Part shown: positions 45,221 through 57,200 of the stretch, piece after piece
Layout of the letters: the number at the start of each line of letters is the position of its first letter
Numbering within the stretch: the first letter of the stretch is position 1
Assembly (NCBI GenBank): GCA_022457155.1
Contig: JAJGOT010000002.1
Coordinates: 2,188,501-2,252,500 of the forward strand
Reading direction: 5' to 3'
DNA: 64,000 nt
Origin: Cladopsammia gracilis
Taxonomy: Eukaryota > Cnidaria > Anthozoa > Scleractinia > Dendrophylliidae
Made by a program: the position numbers and the translations under genes
The notes under the pieces: model-generated
What the model saw: the letters and a program-made list of their open reading frames with translations, nothing else
The model's database searches: none
Told to the model about the DNA's origin: nothing

Positions 45221-46418
45221 GGCTCATCAAATCATTTCACGCAAAGCGCCCCACTCTCTGCCACAGGGAGATGAGGTCCTCTTCGTGTGTACTTGTTATG
45301 CCACTTCCCTCATCTGCAGCTTGGCTGTTCAGTTCAGGATTCAAGTCTGCATCTGTGACCACAATTTCCCTATATTCTGGACCTAACACTTTCACTTCCA
45401 GATAAACCTCTTGAATAATGTGACATGCATGGTTCTAGCCGTTTCAGTCTGGATAAAATCCTGCAGATAAATACAAATAAATACATCTTGCGGTACAGTG
45501 TATTATGCTGTACTAGGTGGATGTTACTTTTGAGTCTGTGGGCGAAATCCAAAGGTGTGTGACCATTCCAATGACAGCTACTGAGCAGTGCTTTCCTGTG
45601 GTACTGTTCATTATGGTGTAAAGTGGTACTCGTCTGGGCGGTTATTCTTTGGCGCTCAGGGGGATGTAAAGCCATCCAAAGTGCTATTCAGCAGAATGCA
45701 GCTGAATTGATCACGAAAATGGAAATACCTTGCCTTTTTGCATTTGCGCTACTTTATCTAACTCAAAGACGCTTGTGATCCGTGTTAGCTTTAAAAAGAG
45801 TACAGTCATGCAGAGAGTGAGTGCAGAATAGCGCTAGACGTTTGTTGCGCTACCAAGGAAATTGCTAGGCTCGCCTTGTTCGACGGAATGAACTGAATCA
45901 GCAACACTAAATTTCATGCAAGGATATGAAAATCTGGACATTTCACTGCTCAAACGCATAAATGTAGCGTCTGCAGCATGGCTTAGTTAGTTTGGTCATT
46001 CAAAATACTGATGATGAATCACCTCCCCATCCCAGCTCCACCACCTCTTCACCTGATAACTCTTTCCATTCAGGAAATCGGGGAAAGGGCAACGGAATGT
46101 TTGGTGACGATAGTGGTGACATGATAAAATACTCAAATTAAACACATGCATCTGAAATAAGAAAGGATGCCATAAGGCATGTGTCCAGGTTTGCAGGATT
46201 CAGTCTCCATAGATTGTGCAAGTCGCGATAGAGACATTATCTACAGAATAGTTTAATTTTGTGGTCGGATTATATGCCACGTCATTTTAATTGCTTTGGG
46301 TCTTATTCTAATGTCAGTACCCTATCACACTGCATCTTAGAGGTGCAATTATAAAAGCTAAGTTGGATTATAATCTCATGTGGCTGGGGCGGCCGTTAGG
46401 CCTAACGCAAATGTGTAT
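45221..46418. other. Non-coding or unresolved stretch
   Basis: A minus-strand frame at 45370-45675 is open for 101 codons with HWNGHTPLDFAHRLKSN but I cannot tie it to a family. Otherwise unique sequence without features. Confidence 0.4.
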
Positions 46419-46669
46419 ATAGAGCAGTTTTAAATTGTGTCGAAAGTAATTACACAATTGCTTTGGTTTTGCATTGCTACGCTTTATGATTGGCTAAAAA
46501 ATATTTCGCCACTTTCTTGACCAATAAGAAGTAAAACCAAAACCAATCATGACACGCTGTAATTGCTTCAAGCTCTGATTGGTTCATTGGATTGTTTACC
46601 ACTGTTGTGATTGGTCAGAGTTACTACTTCGGTTTTTGTTTTACGACACTCAATTGAAAACTGCTCTAT
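46419..46669. mobile_element. 251-bp MITE with AGAGCAGTTTT TIRs
   Basis: Left end ATAGAGCAGTTTTAAATTG, right end reverse complement of ATAGAGCAGTTTTCAATTG; TA is available on both sides. The inside has repeated GATTGGT/ACCAATC words (CCAAT boxes), a known look of Tc1/mariner-like MITEs in marine invertebrates. No coding content. Confidence 0.75.
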
Positions 46670-47014
46670 GATACCTTTCTCTTACACAAACAACTGTTGT
46701 ATTTGTCCTAACAAATTAAAATCATTTCACACTGAATGCAAGCGACTACTTCTCCCCTCCCCGCCTTTGTCCCCTTGCAACACCGTATATGACTAGTAGT
46801 GATGGAATCTACAAAGAACATATCGCTTATTTAATGGGAAAAGACTGGAAAGCAGCGTGAAACGATTGATTGTTCATGTTATAGCAAGATCTCGTTTGGG
46901 TTTCGCGCGAAATAATGCGTATAAAGTGAGTTATACGAAACAGCCTCCCAGTTGTCTTTGAGTTTTGTCGCCCTCCAATTTTCTTCCTGCTGGATAATAA
47001 AAAAATATTGTTAA
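46670..47014. other. Non-coding stretch
   Basis: No feature recognised before the LINE start. Confidence 0.4.
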
Positions 47015-50000
47015 TAGCGGAGCACTCGCCGAGCCAAAGGCTCGGCTGCGCAGCCCCATACTCATAGAACCGTCCCGTCATTTTTTCATGGTCATGGCTA
47101 GCGGAATGTTTCACGGGCGCGTCGGTCCGTGTGCACGTCTGTCCACCCGTTACGTCATCATCGATGACGTATATGAAGAGAGAGGAACTGGGAACGAGGC
47201 TTTGTTTTTCGCGCGCTTCCCCGCGGCTACAAACAGGGCAGTTCGCAAAAGCTTGCCTCCGCGCCAAAACCAACACAACGACCACAACCTGTACCCGTCA
47301 ATGGAAAAATCACGGAGAAAGACAAACAAGATACGCCAATTCCTGAAGCAAAGAAAACGGACCCTAAAACTCGCGAACGTTCTGAATATGACGGCGAACA
47401 ACCTTTGCCGAAGAGGAAAAACACTGGATATCGGACAAACAAGCATAAACAGAAAAGCAAGTAACTGTCTAAATGTGATTTACAAAAATTGCTTAGTTAA
47501 GCCTATGTAATTTTACCAGAAGAATGTTCTCCAAGTTTTTACATTCAGAGCTAAATTTACATCTTTGAATATCCGTGGTTTTGGCAATGAAGCCAAACAA
47601 CGCTGTTTTTGATTTTGCGAAAAATTCCCGTTCTGATTTTATTTGTTTAAAAGAAACTTTAGCGACAAGTCAAAATGCGATAAATTCTCTGACAGCTAAA
47701 TGGCGCGGTAAAAGTTTCTGGTCGCCCGCTCTTGGTAAACAAGGCGGCGTTGCCATTCTTGTAGCTGAAAATACTGATTTCAAATGTTTACAATGGAAAA
47801 AAAGATTCTTCTGGTAGAATTGTTAGTGTTTTAACTGAACTCGACGACACCAAAATTAATTTGGTTAATACTTATGCACCCACGAATCCAAGTGAACGTA
47901 AATGCTTTTATGATACAATTCATGAATATTTTTTCAGAACTCTTTTAAAATTACTGGCTATTTTAACTGATAAGTTTGGAGGAAATCTTACAATTTCCAC
48001 GGATTTGAAAGATCTGCACAAGTTTTCATCGTTTATTGATATCTGGCGCAAAAAAACACGGCCGACTGAAAAATACAATGCACATGGTTTAACGCGGATA
48101 AAACTATCGGTACACGTTTGGATAATTTTTTATTGCTCAGGACTTGTATGATTCCCTTCTAAAATGTGAAATTTTGCCTTGTGTTTTTTCCGATCATGAT
48201 TCTGTTGATTTATCCGCAATTTGCATAATGGATTTTCCCGTGGACCAGGACTTTGGAGGCTAAATTTAGAATTTAATATTTACGATATGATCTCAGAAAT
48301 TATTAAGAAACATGTATAGTACCGGAAAGCATTTAATTCCATTCAAGCTTGGTGGGATTTTCTTAAAGAATCTATAACATTAGTTGCTATAGATTTTGGT
48401 CGAAGTAAACAACGCATATTTAATCGCGATAAGGCCACGCAACTATAATTTCTTTGATCGAAGCAAAAGGGGCTCTTATTTAAGGTGATAACTTAGCGAA
48501 AACCACCATAGAAACGCTCGAAAGAGAAATTCGAGCCGTTAATTTATCCCAAATGAGAGGAAACCAAATTCGTAGCAGAGTCAAATGGCTTGAAGAAGGT
48601 GAAAAACCTAGCAAATTCTTTTTTACGCTCGAAGCAACACTGCTCAGAAAAATACTGTTCATTCTATTTATAACTCCGCCGGTGTTAGAGTAAAGTCTTT
48701 TAACAAGACTCCAGCTCATTTCGATTTTTACCGTAATTTGTACTCGCAAGAACCTGTTAATTTACAGTCCAAACCGAATTTTTGAACAAATTTGAAAACA
48801 GATTAGAGCGAAATTTTATCCTGCGAAGAATCAGTTTTATCTTTGCTAAAATTACCCACGCAATGCGCGGACTTTCTTCAGGGAAACCCCCCGGTTCAGA
48901 CGGATTACCTCAAGAATTTTACGCTAAATTCTGGGATCTTTTTGGCCTTATTTAGTTTGGAAAATAATTCTTTCAGTGATTCAATGCAAGGAGGCGTGAC
49001 TAGGTTACTTTACAAGAAAGATGATAGGAAAAACTTAAAAAATTGGTGACCCCGCCATTTCGCTACTCGATGTTGATTACAAATTTGTTTAAAAGCTCTT
49101 ACAAACAGACTTTCAAAAGTGTTTACCCTCGATTATTCAAGAAGATCAAAGTTGTTCCGTCCCAGGTAGGACGATTTTTGTGAATTTATTTATTTCTCTT
49201 GCGTGACACTCACTGTCAAGCAAATATGAAAATTATAGCTAATCGTAATTCCACTCAAGTCGGGGGTGAGGCAGGGAGATCCCCAGTCTCCACTTTTGTA
49301 CATTTTTTTGGCTACCAGTGTAAGAAAGGATGATACTATCGAAGGTTTTCTCCTTCCAGAAGCCCGAGGAAAGCGTTTTAAAATTCGCCAATATGCGGAT
49401 GACTCCACATGTTTTGTGAAGTACATTTTTTCTTTAGACAAATTGTTTACCTCACTTCACAAATACGAGACAGGTACAGGGAGTAAATTAAATGCCATGA
49501 GGTTAGGAGCTTGGTGCTCACATCCGGACAATCCTTACCGTCGCTTGCAACTACCTGTCCACACGCGTGACAAAAACATGTTCTGCTGGCCAATCAAAAT
49601 TCAAAGCTTTGACAATCAAACTTCAAAGTTTACCCGCCCACCTGGGGACGTTTTGGCGCCACTTATACGCAAATGATCGTAGCTGATTTATCCACCGTTT
49701 GGCAACTGAAGACATGGCGTTTACAATAAATAAGTTTGGCAGGAATTTCAAGCAAGGTACTCCACTGTCAAGTGATTTACGAAACCAAGTGATAGAACTC
49801 GCACAACTTCATTCATATAGGGAAGTTGGAAGAAGGCTGCGCGTAGATGCGAAGACAGGTAAACTTTGGGCGGGTAAACTTTGAAGTTTGATTGTCAAAA
49901 CTTTGAATTTTGATTGGCCAGCAGAACATGTTTTTGTCACGCGTGTGGACAGGTAGTTGCAAGCGACGGTATGGCCTGACGTGGGTGTCAAGAATGTGAA

Positions 50001-50150
50001 TCTTGGGTGTCTGGTCTAGCAATGGTAATGCAAATTTGAAAACGGATAACTGGCTACCACGCCTTTCCAAGCTAGATTATAATTTGAACCTGTGGAAGGG
50101 TGTGGGGTGTTTTCACTCCCACCCTATCGGCACTACTCAATACTAGGTTT
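47015..50150 (+). mobile_element. L1/Tx1-like LINE, frameshifted, with nested insertion
   Basis: Starts TAGCGGAGCACTCGCC (as at 6776) with a GC-rich 5' region to about 47270. A short basic ORF1-like piece follows (47290-47510: KSRRKTNKIRQFLKQRKRTL). Endonuclease: RGFGNEAKQRCVFDFAKNSR-type start near 47570, then DFICLKETLATSQN, GKQGGVAILVAENTDF and INLVNTYAPTNPSERK to 47940. RT: GLSSGKPPGSDGLPQEFY-like (48868-48925 region), GGVTRLLYKKDDRKNLKNW, SLLDVDYK-like, RQGDPQSPLLYIFLA and IRQYADDSTCF (49270-49420). After a Tc1-like insertion the text resumes with NWLPRLSKLDYNLNLWK (50045-50098). Motif style is L1/Tx1. Many frameshifts; inactive. Confidence 0.85.
49530..49978. mobile_element. Tc1/mariner-like inverted-repeat element in the LINE
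   Basis: 49538-49640 and 49868-49972 are inverted copies (TACCGTCGCTTGCAACTACC, GTGACAAAAACATGTTCTGC and on). Between them, 49699-49860 encodes FKQGTPLSSDLRNQVIELAQ followed by YREVGRRLRVDAKT, which is the first helix-turn-helix of the paired-like domain in Tc1/mariner transposases. So this is an internally deleted copy that kept its ends and the first part of its transposase. The host LINE is missing some sequence at the junction. Confidence 0.75.
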
Positions 50151-50429
50151 TTAGTTAATGTTAAGACTATTTTCTTTTACCTATGGACTTCTGCTTACGA
50201 TGAGAATGACATGCGAGCGCGCTTTTGCATTAAGACCATACTTATGGTATATGGGTTTTTCGAAATAAGGCAACTTTTCACAATGGCACCGAGCACTCTC
50301 GGGCCACTGTAAGGGACATGAGGAATGACATCACAACACAGTTGCAAATTGATTTCTCCCGAATGACCGAACAGAAATTTTCTGCTTTGTGGTGTCACCC
50401 GAATATTTGTGAAGCTTGTGACTCATAAT
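50151..50429. other. Non-coding stretch
   Basis: Possibly the decayed 3' end of the LINE; nothing clear. Confidence 0.3.
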
Positions 50430-50772
50430 TGAGCTACTGGCAACTCATCATTTCCAAATCAGTTTTTCGGGTAATTTTCCAGACGCAACAGATGTATTTT
50501 ATTCGGAAATTAGTCATACTAGTTATTCTAGACCTAGAAAATGTTGTTTTGTGCAGTCTAATTTGTGCAGTCTAAATGTACTGTGCAGACGGTCGCGTTA
50601 TACGCTTACTATTTTTGAGAATTGCAAAAATTGAAAAATAGTCTGGTCGTCAATCTTAATTCTAATTTTTCTTGTGCTTCCGACCTTTCACCTAAGTTAT
50701 TAAGCTTATCATTATCGTTTCTGTTCAGAGAGCTCCGCTGTTAGGCTAGGCCTATCTATATATATTATTAAT
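50430..50772 (-). repeat. Dispersed repeat A, copy 2
   Basis: On the minus strand it begins TATATATAGATAGGCCTAGC and continues through AGGTGAAAGGTCGGAAGCAC, TTAAGATTGACG and CGACCGTCTGCACAGTACAT, like copies 1 and 3. It has extra short insertions and is the most diverged of the three. Confidence 0.75.
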
Positions 50773-51094
50773 TAGGAAATAGAAGTCAAGTTTTATATGC
50801 ATCAGTCAATTCAAGGAGTGCCCTGATTGGCTCCTAATTCCCCTGGGCCAACTGGGCATTATCATTTTTTAAAAGAAAAACTGGCGAATGCCCCACAGTA
50901 GGGACAACAATGCTGCTTAAATGCTTCAGGGTACAAGTACAAGTGGTTTCCCTCTATATTGCTATGACTGCATGATGCATTGATAAAAGAAAAAACGATG
51001 GTAGTACTTATTTAATAAACGAAAATGCACAGAGGGGAAAACCTTGTTCTACTGACATGATAAATCGCAAACATTCAGTGTTGTGTTGCACAAA
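50773..51094. other. Non-coding stretch
   Basis: No gene; sequence between repeat A and the 3' end of the small gene. Confidence 0.4.
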
Positions 51095-51653
51095 TTACTT
51101 TGACAAATAAAGTTGCCTCATCTCTGGAGTGAAGGTGGAAATGTCCGCCATTGTTGGTTTTGGCACGGGAGAAGAAGGGCGTTTGGGGGTTTTGTGTTTG
51201 ATTCCAAATTCTCTTTTAAAACGAACCGCTTTCCCATACCTAAAACTGAGTTTGGTATAAATGGGTGCATCAGTGTCTCTGGAAGCCAATTCTGCAATTA
51301 AGTTGATGTCACTTACTACTTCTCCTGCAATGTGAATTGAGTGCAGATCAGTCTTCGAGCGCGTGAAATGAAACGCTGGCATAAGTAAGCTCGACAAGAC
51401 TGCCAAAAATCTCCAAGGAAAGTTTAAAATCGAGCTGTAAAATGTTTGAAATCTTTAAGCTCGATAGTCTTGAATTCAAAAGCATGCTCGCCTTATAATA
51501 AACCTAATACTCATCTGCTAAATTAAGTTTAAACTTACTTCGAAGTGCTTCGCAAATCGCATCTCGGAATAGGAAGCGAATTTTGTCGAAGATGTCACTA
51601 TCGGTATCGCTCTTTCCACCACCATCATTTTCCCTTGAACCTTCTGCACTCAT
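51095..51653 (-). CDS. Small two-exon gene of unknown function
   Basis: Exon 1 is 51653-51539: it starts MSAEGSRENDGGGKSDTDSD, then IFDKIRFLFRDAICEALR, and ends at a good GTAAGT donor (51538). Exon 2 is 51324-51095, after TTCACATTGCAG, in matching phase: EVVSDINLIAELASRDTDAP, YTKLSFRYGKAVRFKREFGI, KHKTPKRPSSPVPKP, ending TPEMRQLYLSK. The predicted product is 114 residues, acidic N-terminus and basic middle, no membrane segment. Intact frame across both exons sets it apart from the decay around it. It lies head to head with the CMC transposase gene, about 500 bp from its first readable exon, so it may be a second gene of that transposon. Not recognised. Confidence 0.5.
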
Positions 51654-52149
51654 CGCGAAGAAGCTTGTAATGTTAGTGAAATATTAAACGAGGCAGATTT
51701 TGTCAAACCTTTTACGACTTTCACTTGTCAATGATCTGTCAACTTTTAGAGCGCTCGGAAAAGGGAAGAATTCGAGGTTTGACTTGTTTATGTACAAGCT
51801 CTACAAGGTGTACGTTATAACGAGTAATACTATTGGTTCTTGAGCCATGCGTGGGGGGGCTCATTTTCCAGCCATTTCTTTACCCATCCGCCGCGGCCTT
51901 TCTTTCATTGAAAAACTGCTGATCCTGCCACGAGACTGCACAAAACAAAATGGCAGAGTCAAAGCAGTTGAAATATTTTCGTGCCAGTACAGTTCGAAAC
52001 CATGTGGACTAGAGATGTAGTTTCTTCGTGCAACTGCCCCAAGAAGTCCTATAGACATGTACACTGCCGATGCTTGGGTTGGAACGGAAAAGCAACAACC
52101 AGAAGCACCGAATTGCGGCATTGCTCAAATGCTTGATTTTGTGCTGCAG
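51654..52149. promoter_or_regulatory. Intergenic space between divergent genes
   Basis: Separates the small minus-strand gene from the CMC transposase gene. A short plus-strand frame starts at 51951 (MAESKQLKYFRASTVRNHVD) and stops; it may be the decayed first exon of the CMC gene. A TTTTGTGCTGCAG acceptor ends the space at 52149. A shared promoter is possible but no core motif is convincing. Confidence 0.35.
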
Positions 52150-53823
52150 GCGCTTCAGGCACTTTTGCGTTTCGTAGTTCAGACTCAGATGAAGAGTCCG
52201 ATACCGAGTCAACCGTGATAGATATTGACGGAGAAGGGACCGACCCACAGGAGGTACTGGAAATGGATGACAATCCTGACGTTGAAAATGATTTTGTTGT
52301 GAAAGATTCAGACAACTATGACACTGAGAATGTAAACCCTCTGAAGAAACTTGTTGTGAAGGCGGTGCTTCAAGCAGTGAGTATCATGGACAATTCTGGT
52401 TCCTCAATTAAGACATTTGAAGAAATTATTGTTTATGGAAAAGAAATGCTTTTGGAGTCAATTTCAAGTGACGTTGATGTTGATATTCTCTTGGCATTGT
52501 GGCCAAAAGACTGGAAAGCAGTCCAATCACTTCTTGAGGAACAGGGCTATTCTGATGCAAGGTGTATCATATTTGTATCTGTAGAGAACAGAAAGAGATG
52601 CGGAAAGGTGGAAAGACAAGTGTGAAGTATGTGTACAGCCACAATTGGAGTGTTATGAGCAGTAAAGATGAACTATGCCCTTACTGTGGCAATACTGGAT
52701 ACATTAAATATTACTATCTTGGGTTAGATAACAAGGTTAAAAACTGGTTCAAGACTAAAAGTATGTGTACAAAAATGTTGTTTCATTGGAGGGAGAAAGA
52801 ACACGGGCTTGGACAGACTGAGCTGGCCTCTCAAAAAGGAATTCTGGGATGGATAAAGATGGGTAGACCTGCAGTGGTTCTGGAATCCAACCCAGACATG
52901 GCTTCTTCCCACCAGATGCACAATTGTAAAGCTGTGATTTCAACAGAAACTATTGCCAATTGTGAGAAGGATGAAAGTGGACTGTCATATGTGGAATGCC
53001 CAGAGTGTCTGGAGACAGTTCCTTGTGAACTTAAAACAACAAATGGCTCATCCTCTAAACATTGCTTTAATTGGTCAATGGGATGCGTGGCAACCTTTCA
53101 AAACAGGTTTAAGGAGCTGTGGCTCCATTGAAATTTCAACTGCAAACATGTGCAAAGAAGATCGTGCCCATGTGGATGAAGTATATGTGGTAGGATTTGT
53201 GCCATGCACCTCTGTTCCAAATGATATACCTGAAGCTTACGATCCATTTCTCAAACCGCTAATGGATGACCTTTGTAGAGGTTTCATTGATGGGTTTCAA
53301 GTTCCATATACCACTGGGGTTGCCATCGATAACTATGAGCCACGTGAAGTAGAAACTGTGCGAATTTTATTGTTGTGCTGGGCTGCAGACCATCCTGGTC
53401 AATGCGAGTTTGGAAAGTTCTTAAACCAAGGCAAATGTAGCTGTAGGAGATGCAAGATGACTGGGCAGCAAAGTGAGCATTCCAACCATTACTACTACGG
53501 GAATAATCGTTATCACTGTCGTTATCCATGGGCAAAGAGGAACATTGAACTGGAACTGGAGAATCTATATGGTGTTGACAATGAAACCAGGAAAAGTGTA
53601 AGGAAATCACTTTCCTCTGAAAAAGGTTTTACTGGAACAAGTGTTCTACACAAGTACCTGTATCCACTTTATGGATTTGATATCTTACAACACATGTTGT
53701 TTGATGTTTTTCACACAGTCCCATTAAATCTATGCAAAAATCAAATTCGGATAATGTTAGAACTTGAATTGATTGACACAGCTTACCTGGAAGAAAAACT
53801 GAAAACATTTCCATGGACACGAG
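52150..53823 (+). pseudogene. CMC/EnSpm-type transposase, first part
   Basis: Three frames in succession: 52150-52625 (acidic N-terminus, LLALWPKDWKAVQSLLEEQG), 52562-53070 (ELCPYCGNTGYIKYYYLGLD, a C-x2-C zinc site; KNWFKTKSMCTKMLFHWREK; VECPECLETVPCELKTT), 53065-53823 (NIALIGQWDAWQPFKTGLRS, EVYVVGFVPCTSVPNDIPEA, YDPFLKPLMDDLCRGFIDGF, CSCRRCKMTGQQ, HMLFDVFHTVPLNLCKNQIR). The last part has the layout of the Tnp2/Transposase_21 RNase-H-like domain of CACTA elements. Two frameshifts break it. The text stops at FPWTR where the 6.9-kb transposon entered and continues at 60743. Confidence 0.75.
53818..53823 (+). repeat. Target-site duplication CACGAG, left copy
   Basis: CACGAG immediately precedes the left TIR, and the same six bases follow the right TIR at 60737-60742. 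The duplicated bases lie in the coding sequence of the CMC transposase. Confidence 0.9.
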
Positions 53824-54185
53824 TATGGTGGCCCATTAGTGCCATAGGGAAAAGCCATAAATTGATCATATATTCTTGTTTTTTTTTTTAATTTTTATTT
53901 TTTTAATACATTTTATTGATTTTTTTAAAATTTTATTTCATTTTTATTTTTAAATTAATTTATTTTTATATCTTTATCTTTTTTTTAATTCTATTTTTAA
54001 TTTTTTTTATTTTAAATTTATATATTTTATTTTTTTTATTTTTGAATTAATTTTTTTCATTTTTCAATTAATTTGTGTTTTCATTTTTTTATAAAAATGA
54101 GCATGGCCCATGAGTGCCACAGCAAAAAAAAAAATTGATCGGCCCAGGCGTGCCATAGCCCATGATGCATTGTGGTTGACTGAGT
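53824..54185 (+). repeat. Left TIR, about 360 bp
   Basis: Outer part TATGGTGGCCCATTAGTGCC and TTGATCATATATTC, then about 220 bp of T-rich, nearly pyrimidine-poor-in-C sequence (53875-54105), then GATCGGCCCAGGCGTGCCAT and CATTGTGGTTGACTGAGTA. The whole is repeated in reverse at the other end, low-complexity middle included. Confidence 0.9.
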
Positions 54186-54201
54186 AGTCCCCAGGCCCCG
54201 C

Positions 54202-54228
54202 TTTCAAACTCTTCAACATGGCGGCGGC
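54202..54228 (+). promoter_or_regulatory. YY1-like motif at the transposase start
   Basis: CTTCAACATGGCGGCGG (54211-54227) contains AAcATGGCGGC, close to the YY1 consensus AAnATGGCGGC, which often sits at or just after the start site of TATA-less promoters. The ATG in it is the transposase start codon. The same 17 bases occur inverted just inside the right TIR. Confidence 0.55.
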
Positions 54229-57200
54229 CATAAGAAACGATGGCTGGAAGGACGACGAGGGGTTGAAGCAGGATTTGCAGGAATACGTGAAACAGAACCT
54301 CAAGAGAGAAGAGATCTTAGATTTCGTTTCTACGAAATATCCAATGTATGCATGGAGTTTCCGTACTCTCTGTCGTCGTTTGCAGTATTTCGATAAAGTA
54401 CATCGACTATGACATAGAACTGGACGACTTAGAAGAATCTGTCCGCAAAGAAATGAATGGCCCCGGAAAATTACTTGGTTATCGTGCGTTGCACAAAAAG
54501 ATTAGAGAAGTACACGGCCAAAAAGTTCCAAGGAACGTGGTCTATGCTATGATGGAGGTCGTTGATCCTAGCGGCCTCAAAGAACGAGGAGGTGTCGGAC
54601 AAGCAAAACGAGCTCGAAAGGGTGTTTTTTTATCAAAGGTAAGCACAAACTAAAGTTTGTTACAGTAAAGGTCATTATGAACAGTTGTGATGTTGCTTGT
54701 TTACCTGTTCTAATTTTAATTTAGAAGACCACTACTATCGATCTCTGGGCCCTCTCTAGCCCCTCTGGCAATTCCACCTTATCAACTTTCCTAAAGCAGA
54801 CCACTGTTACATTTTGTTATGTTTCTGACTCCCCACATTTAGCCTGTGTCAGTTCCATGTGCTAGCTCAAAGATAGGTTGTGTTTCTGAACTTCTTTGTC
54901 CTGTTTTCTCTTGTTTATCTGGGAGACATTGATACAGGATATCTTAGTGTTGAGAGCACTGGCCTCCCACCAGTGTGGCACAGGTTCAATTCTAGGTCCC
55001 AGCATCGTACATGGGCAGAATTTGTTGTTGATTCTTGACCTTGCTCCAAGGGATTTCTCTTGGTACTCTGGTTTTTCTCCCATCACAAAAACCAACATCT
55101 CCAAATTATTAATTCCCTCATGAAAACAGTGGGTGAATAAACACTTTGTGGAAATGTCACTGTAAATTCCAATTTATTATGTTTTTTAAAATTTATTTTT
55201 CTTTTAATCAAATTATTTGTTGCCAAAGCAGAATCAAAGGTTTTTTAAACTCTACATGACCTAGAATTAATGGCTGTAAACGGAAATTCAAGCCTACAGT
55301 CTTCATTAAGAATTGTGCCTAGCCACTTATTTTAATGGCCTCCCTTTTTTATCTCCTAAACCTTCTGTCCTTATTTGCAATGATAGTTGTTTTTCTACAT
55401 TTTGTGTTGAGCATATTTTTTTAATTTAACATGATATTTGAAGTGCAGACATATTATGGGAAAAAATCGGACATGGAAATTCAAGATGCTCAACATATAT
55501 CGAGGCACATACCTTCTGAAGTTATACAAATAAATTGGCACCATGTTGTGATGTGGTATGTTCTTTTGATTATATTACAGGGTTCAGATTGGACAATGTC
55601 ATTGGATGGACACGATAAACTCTGTGGTTACCAAAATTCTACTTTCCCGTTGTGCATCTACGGAGGATTAGACACATTCAGTGGCAGAGTGCATTTTCTT
55701 CGTATTTCGACTTCAAACAGCAACCCCAAAATTGTTGGTCGATACTATTTGGAGTATCTTTATGAATCTAGAGGTAAGTAAAGTTTTCCAGACAAAAACT
55801 GTAGCCTTACTTAGTGAATTCTCTCCATGCCAGGAGGCACATACAAGGCCGTAAAGGCTTGGTATGTAGACACAAGTATACTATAACTAATACAAATGTT
55901 TATTGGAACCTTCAGAAGCCCTATATTGTGCAAACATTGCTTTCAGTGACTAGAATTTGTAGATCAAGAATTTCAAGTATGAATTACAGATCCATACCAC
56001 AATCGCCAGAGAAATATGGTACACATCAAGTGGTGGTCTAGGTTGCAGTGGGACTTTGATCAGATTTTCCAGTAAAATTTATTGTCTTGCTATCCTTTAT
56101 ACAGTCAAGTGGCCTAAGTGGCCTGAATTGTGGTAATTCTCAATTCTGTTATTCGTTTATTTATATCCTTTATTGTAATAAACTGGAACTTGAATAACAG
56201 TTCAATGATCTGAAACTTTAACAGCAATCCTCCTTTGATGTACACTGTAGGTGACCGGATGTGGATTCCGGCGACTTCTGTCTTAGATATTACATTTATT
56301 CATTCCTTTCTTGTTTTTTCTCTTTCTATTGACAACACAAGTACTGCCATCAAGACTACGTATGGATAAGGGAACTGAGACAGGAATTTTAGCAACCATG
56401 CATACATATCTTAGAAGCAAACATGAGGATCTGGAAGATCCCACAGACAGCGTACTCTATGGTCCTTCCACAGAAAACAAGATAGAGTGCTGGTGGAGAG
56501 AGCTATTAGATAGGATGGAGAGGTTTTTTAAGAATCAGCTCAAGCAACTGTTAGAGGACGGTAGTTATCAACGTGATAATAAAATGCATCGGTAAGTCCT
56601 TTGTTTCTTTTATGATCTTGTGTAAATACCTAATCTCAAAGAGGTTACTCATATCAGCTGTATATGACCCTTTTGAAACACTGGTTGAGAACTTTGTGTT
56701 CTGTCTAAGGTACTGCTTTCCCTAACACATTAACCCCCGCCCCCATTATGGCAATGAAGCTACAACTCTTTTTCTAGAGTTCAGTTCCTAATGGAAATGG
56801 ATTTAAGTTTTATTGAAGTCCATTTATTCTTGTGTAATATAACTTAAAATAATAAAGAAAGCATTGATTTGAAACAATATATTACCTTTTTCCCCTTTGA
56901 CAGAGATTTACTTGCATTTGTGTATATCCCAGTAATCCAGAAACAACTCGATCTATTCAGAGAAACTGTATGGAATTCTCACCGAGGTCGCAAACAAAAG
57001 TCCAAAGAACTTCCAACTGGAGTACCAAACCACATTTATTCCTTTCCTGAGCATTATGGGGGTGAAAATTGTGGCTTTCCTGTTGATGAAGATCAGTTGA
57101 AGGAAGTTGCAGAACTGTCTGAAGTATTAGAGGGGACTGATGACTTTTTAGATTCTGAAGTCCGCACTCGTTGTGAAGCAGTTATCTCAAATGTTGATGA

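Noticed and set aside
47150..47446. Minus-strand frames over the LINE 5' region
   Set aside because: GC-rich promoter sequence with few stops; the plus-strand LINE explains the region.
54935..55010. tRNA gene
   Set aside because: A and B box-like words are present, but the acceptor and anticodon stems do not form and the body is that of a SINE.
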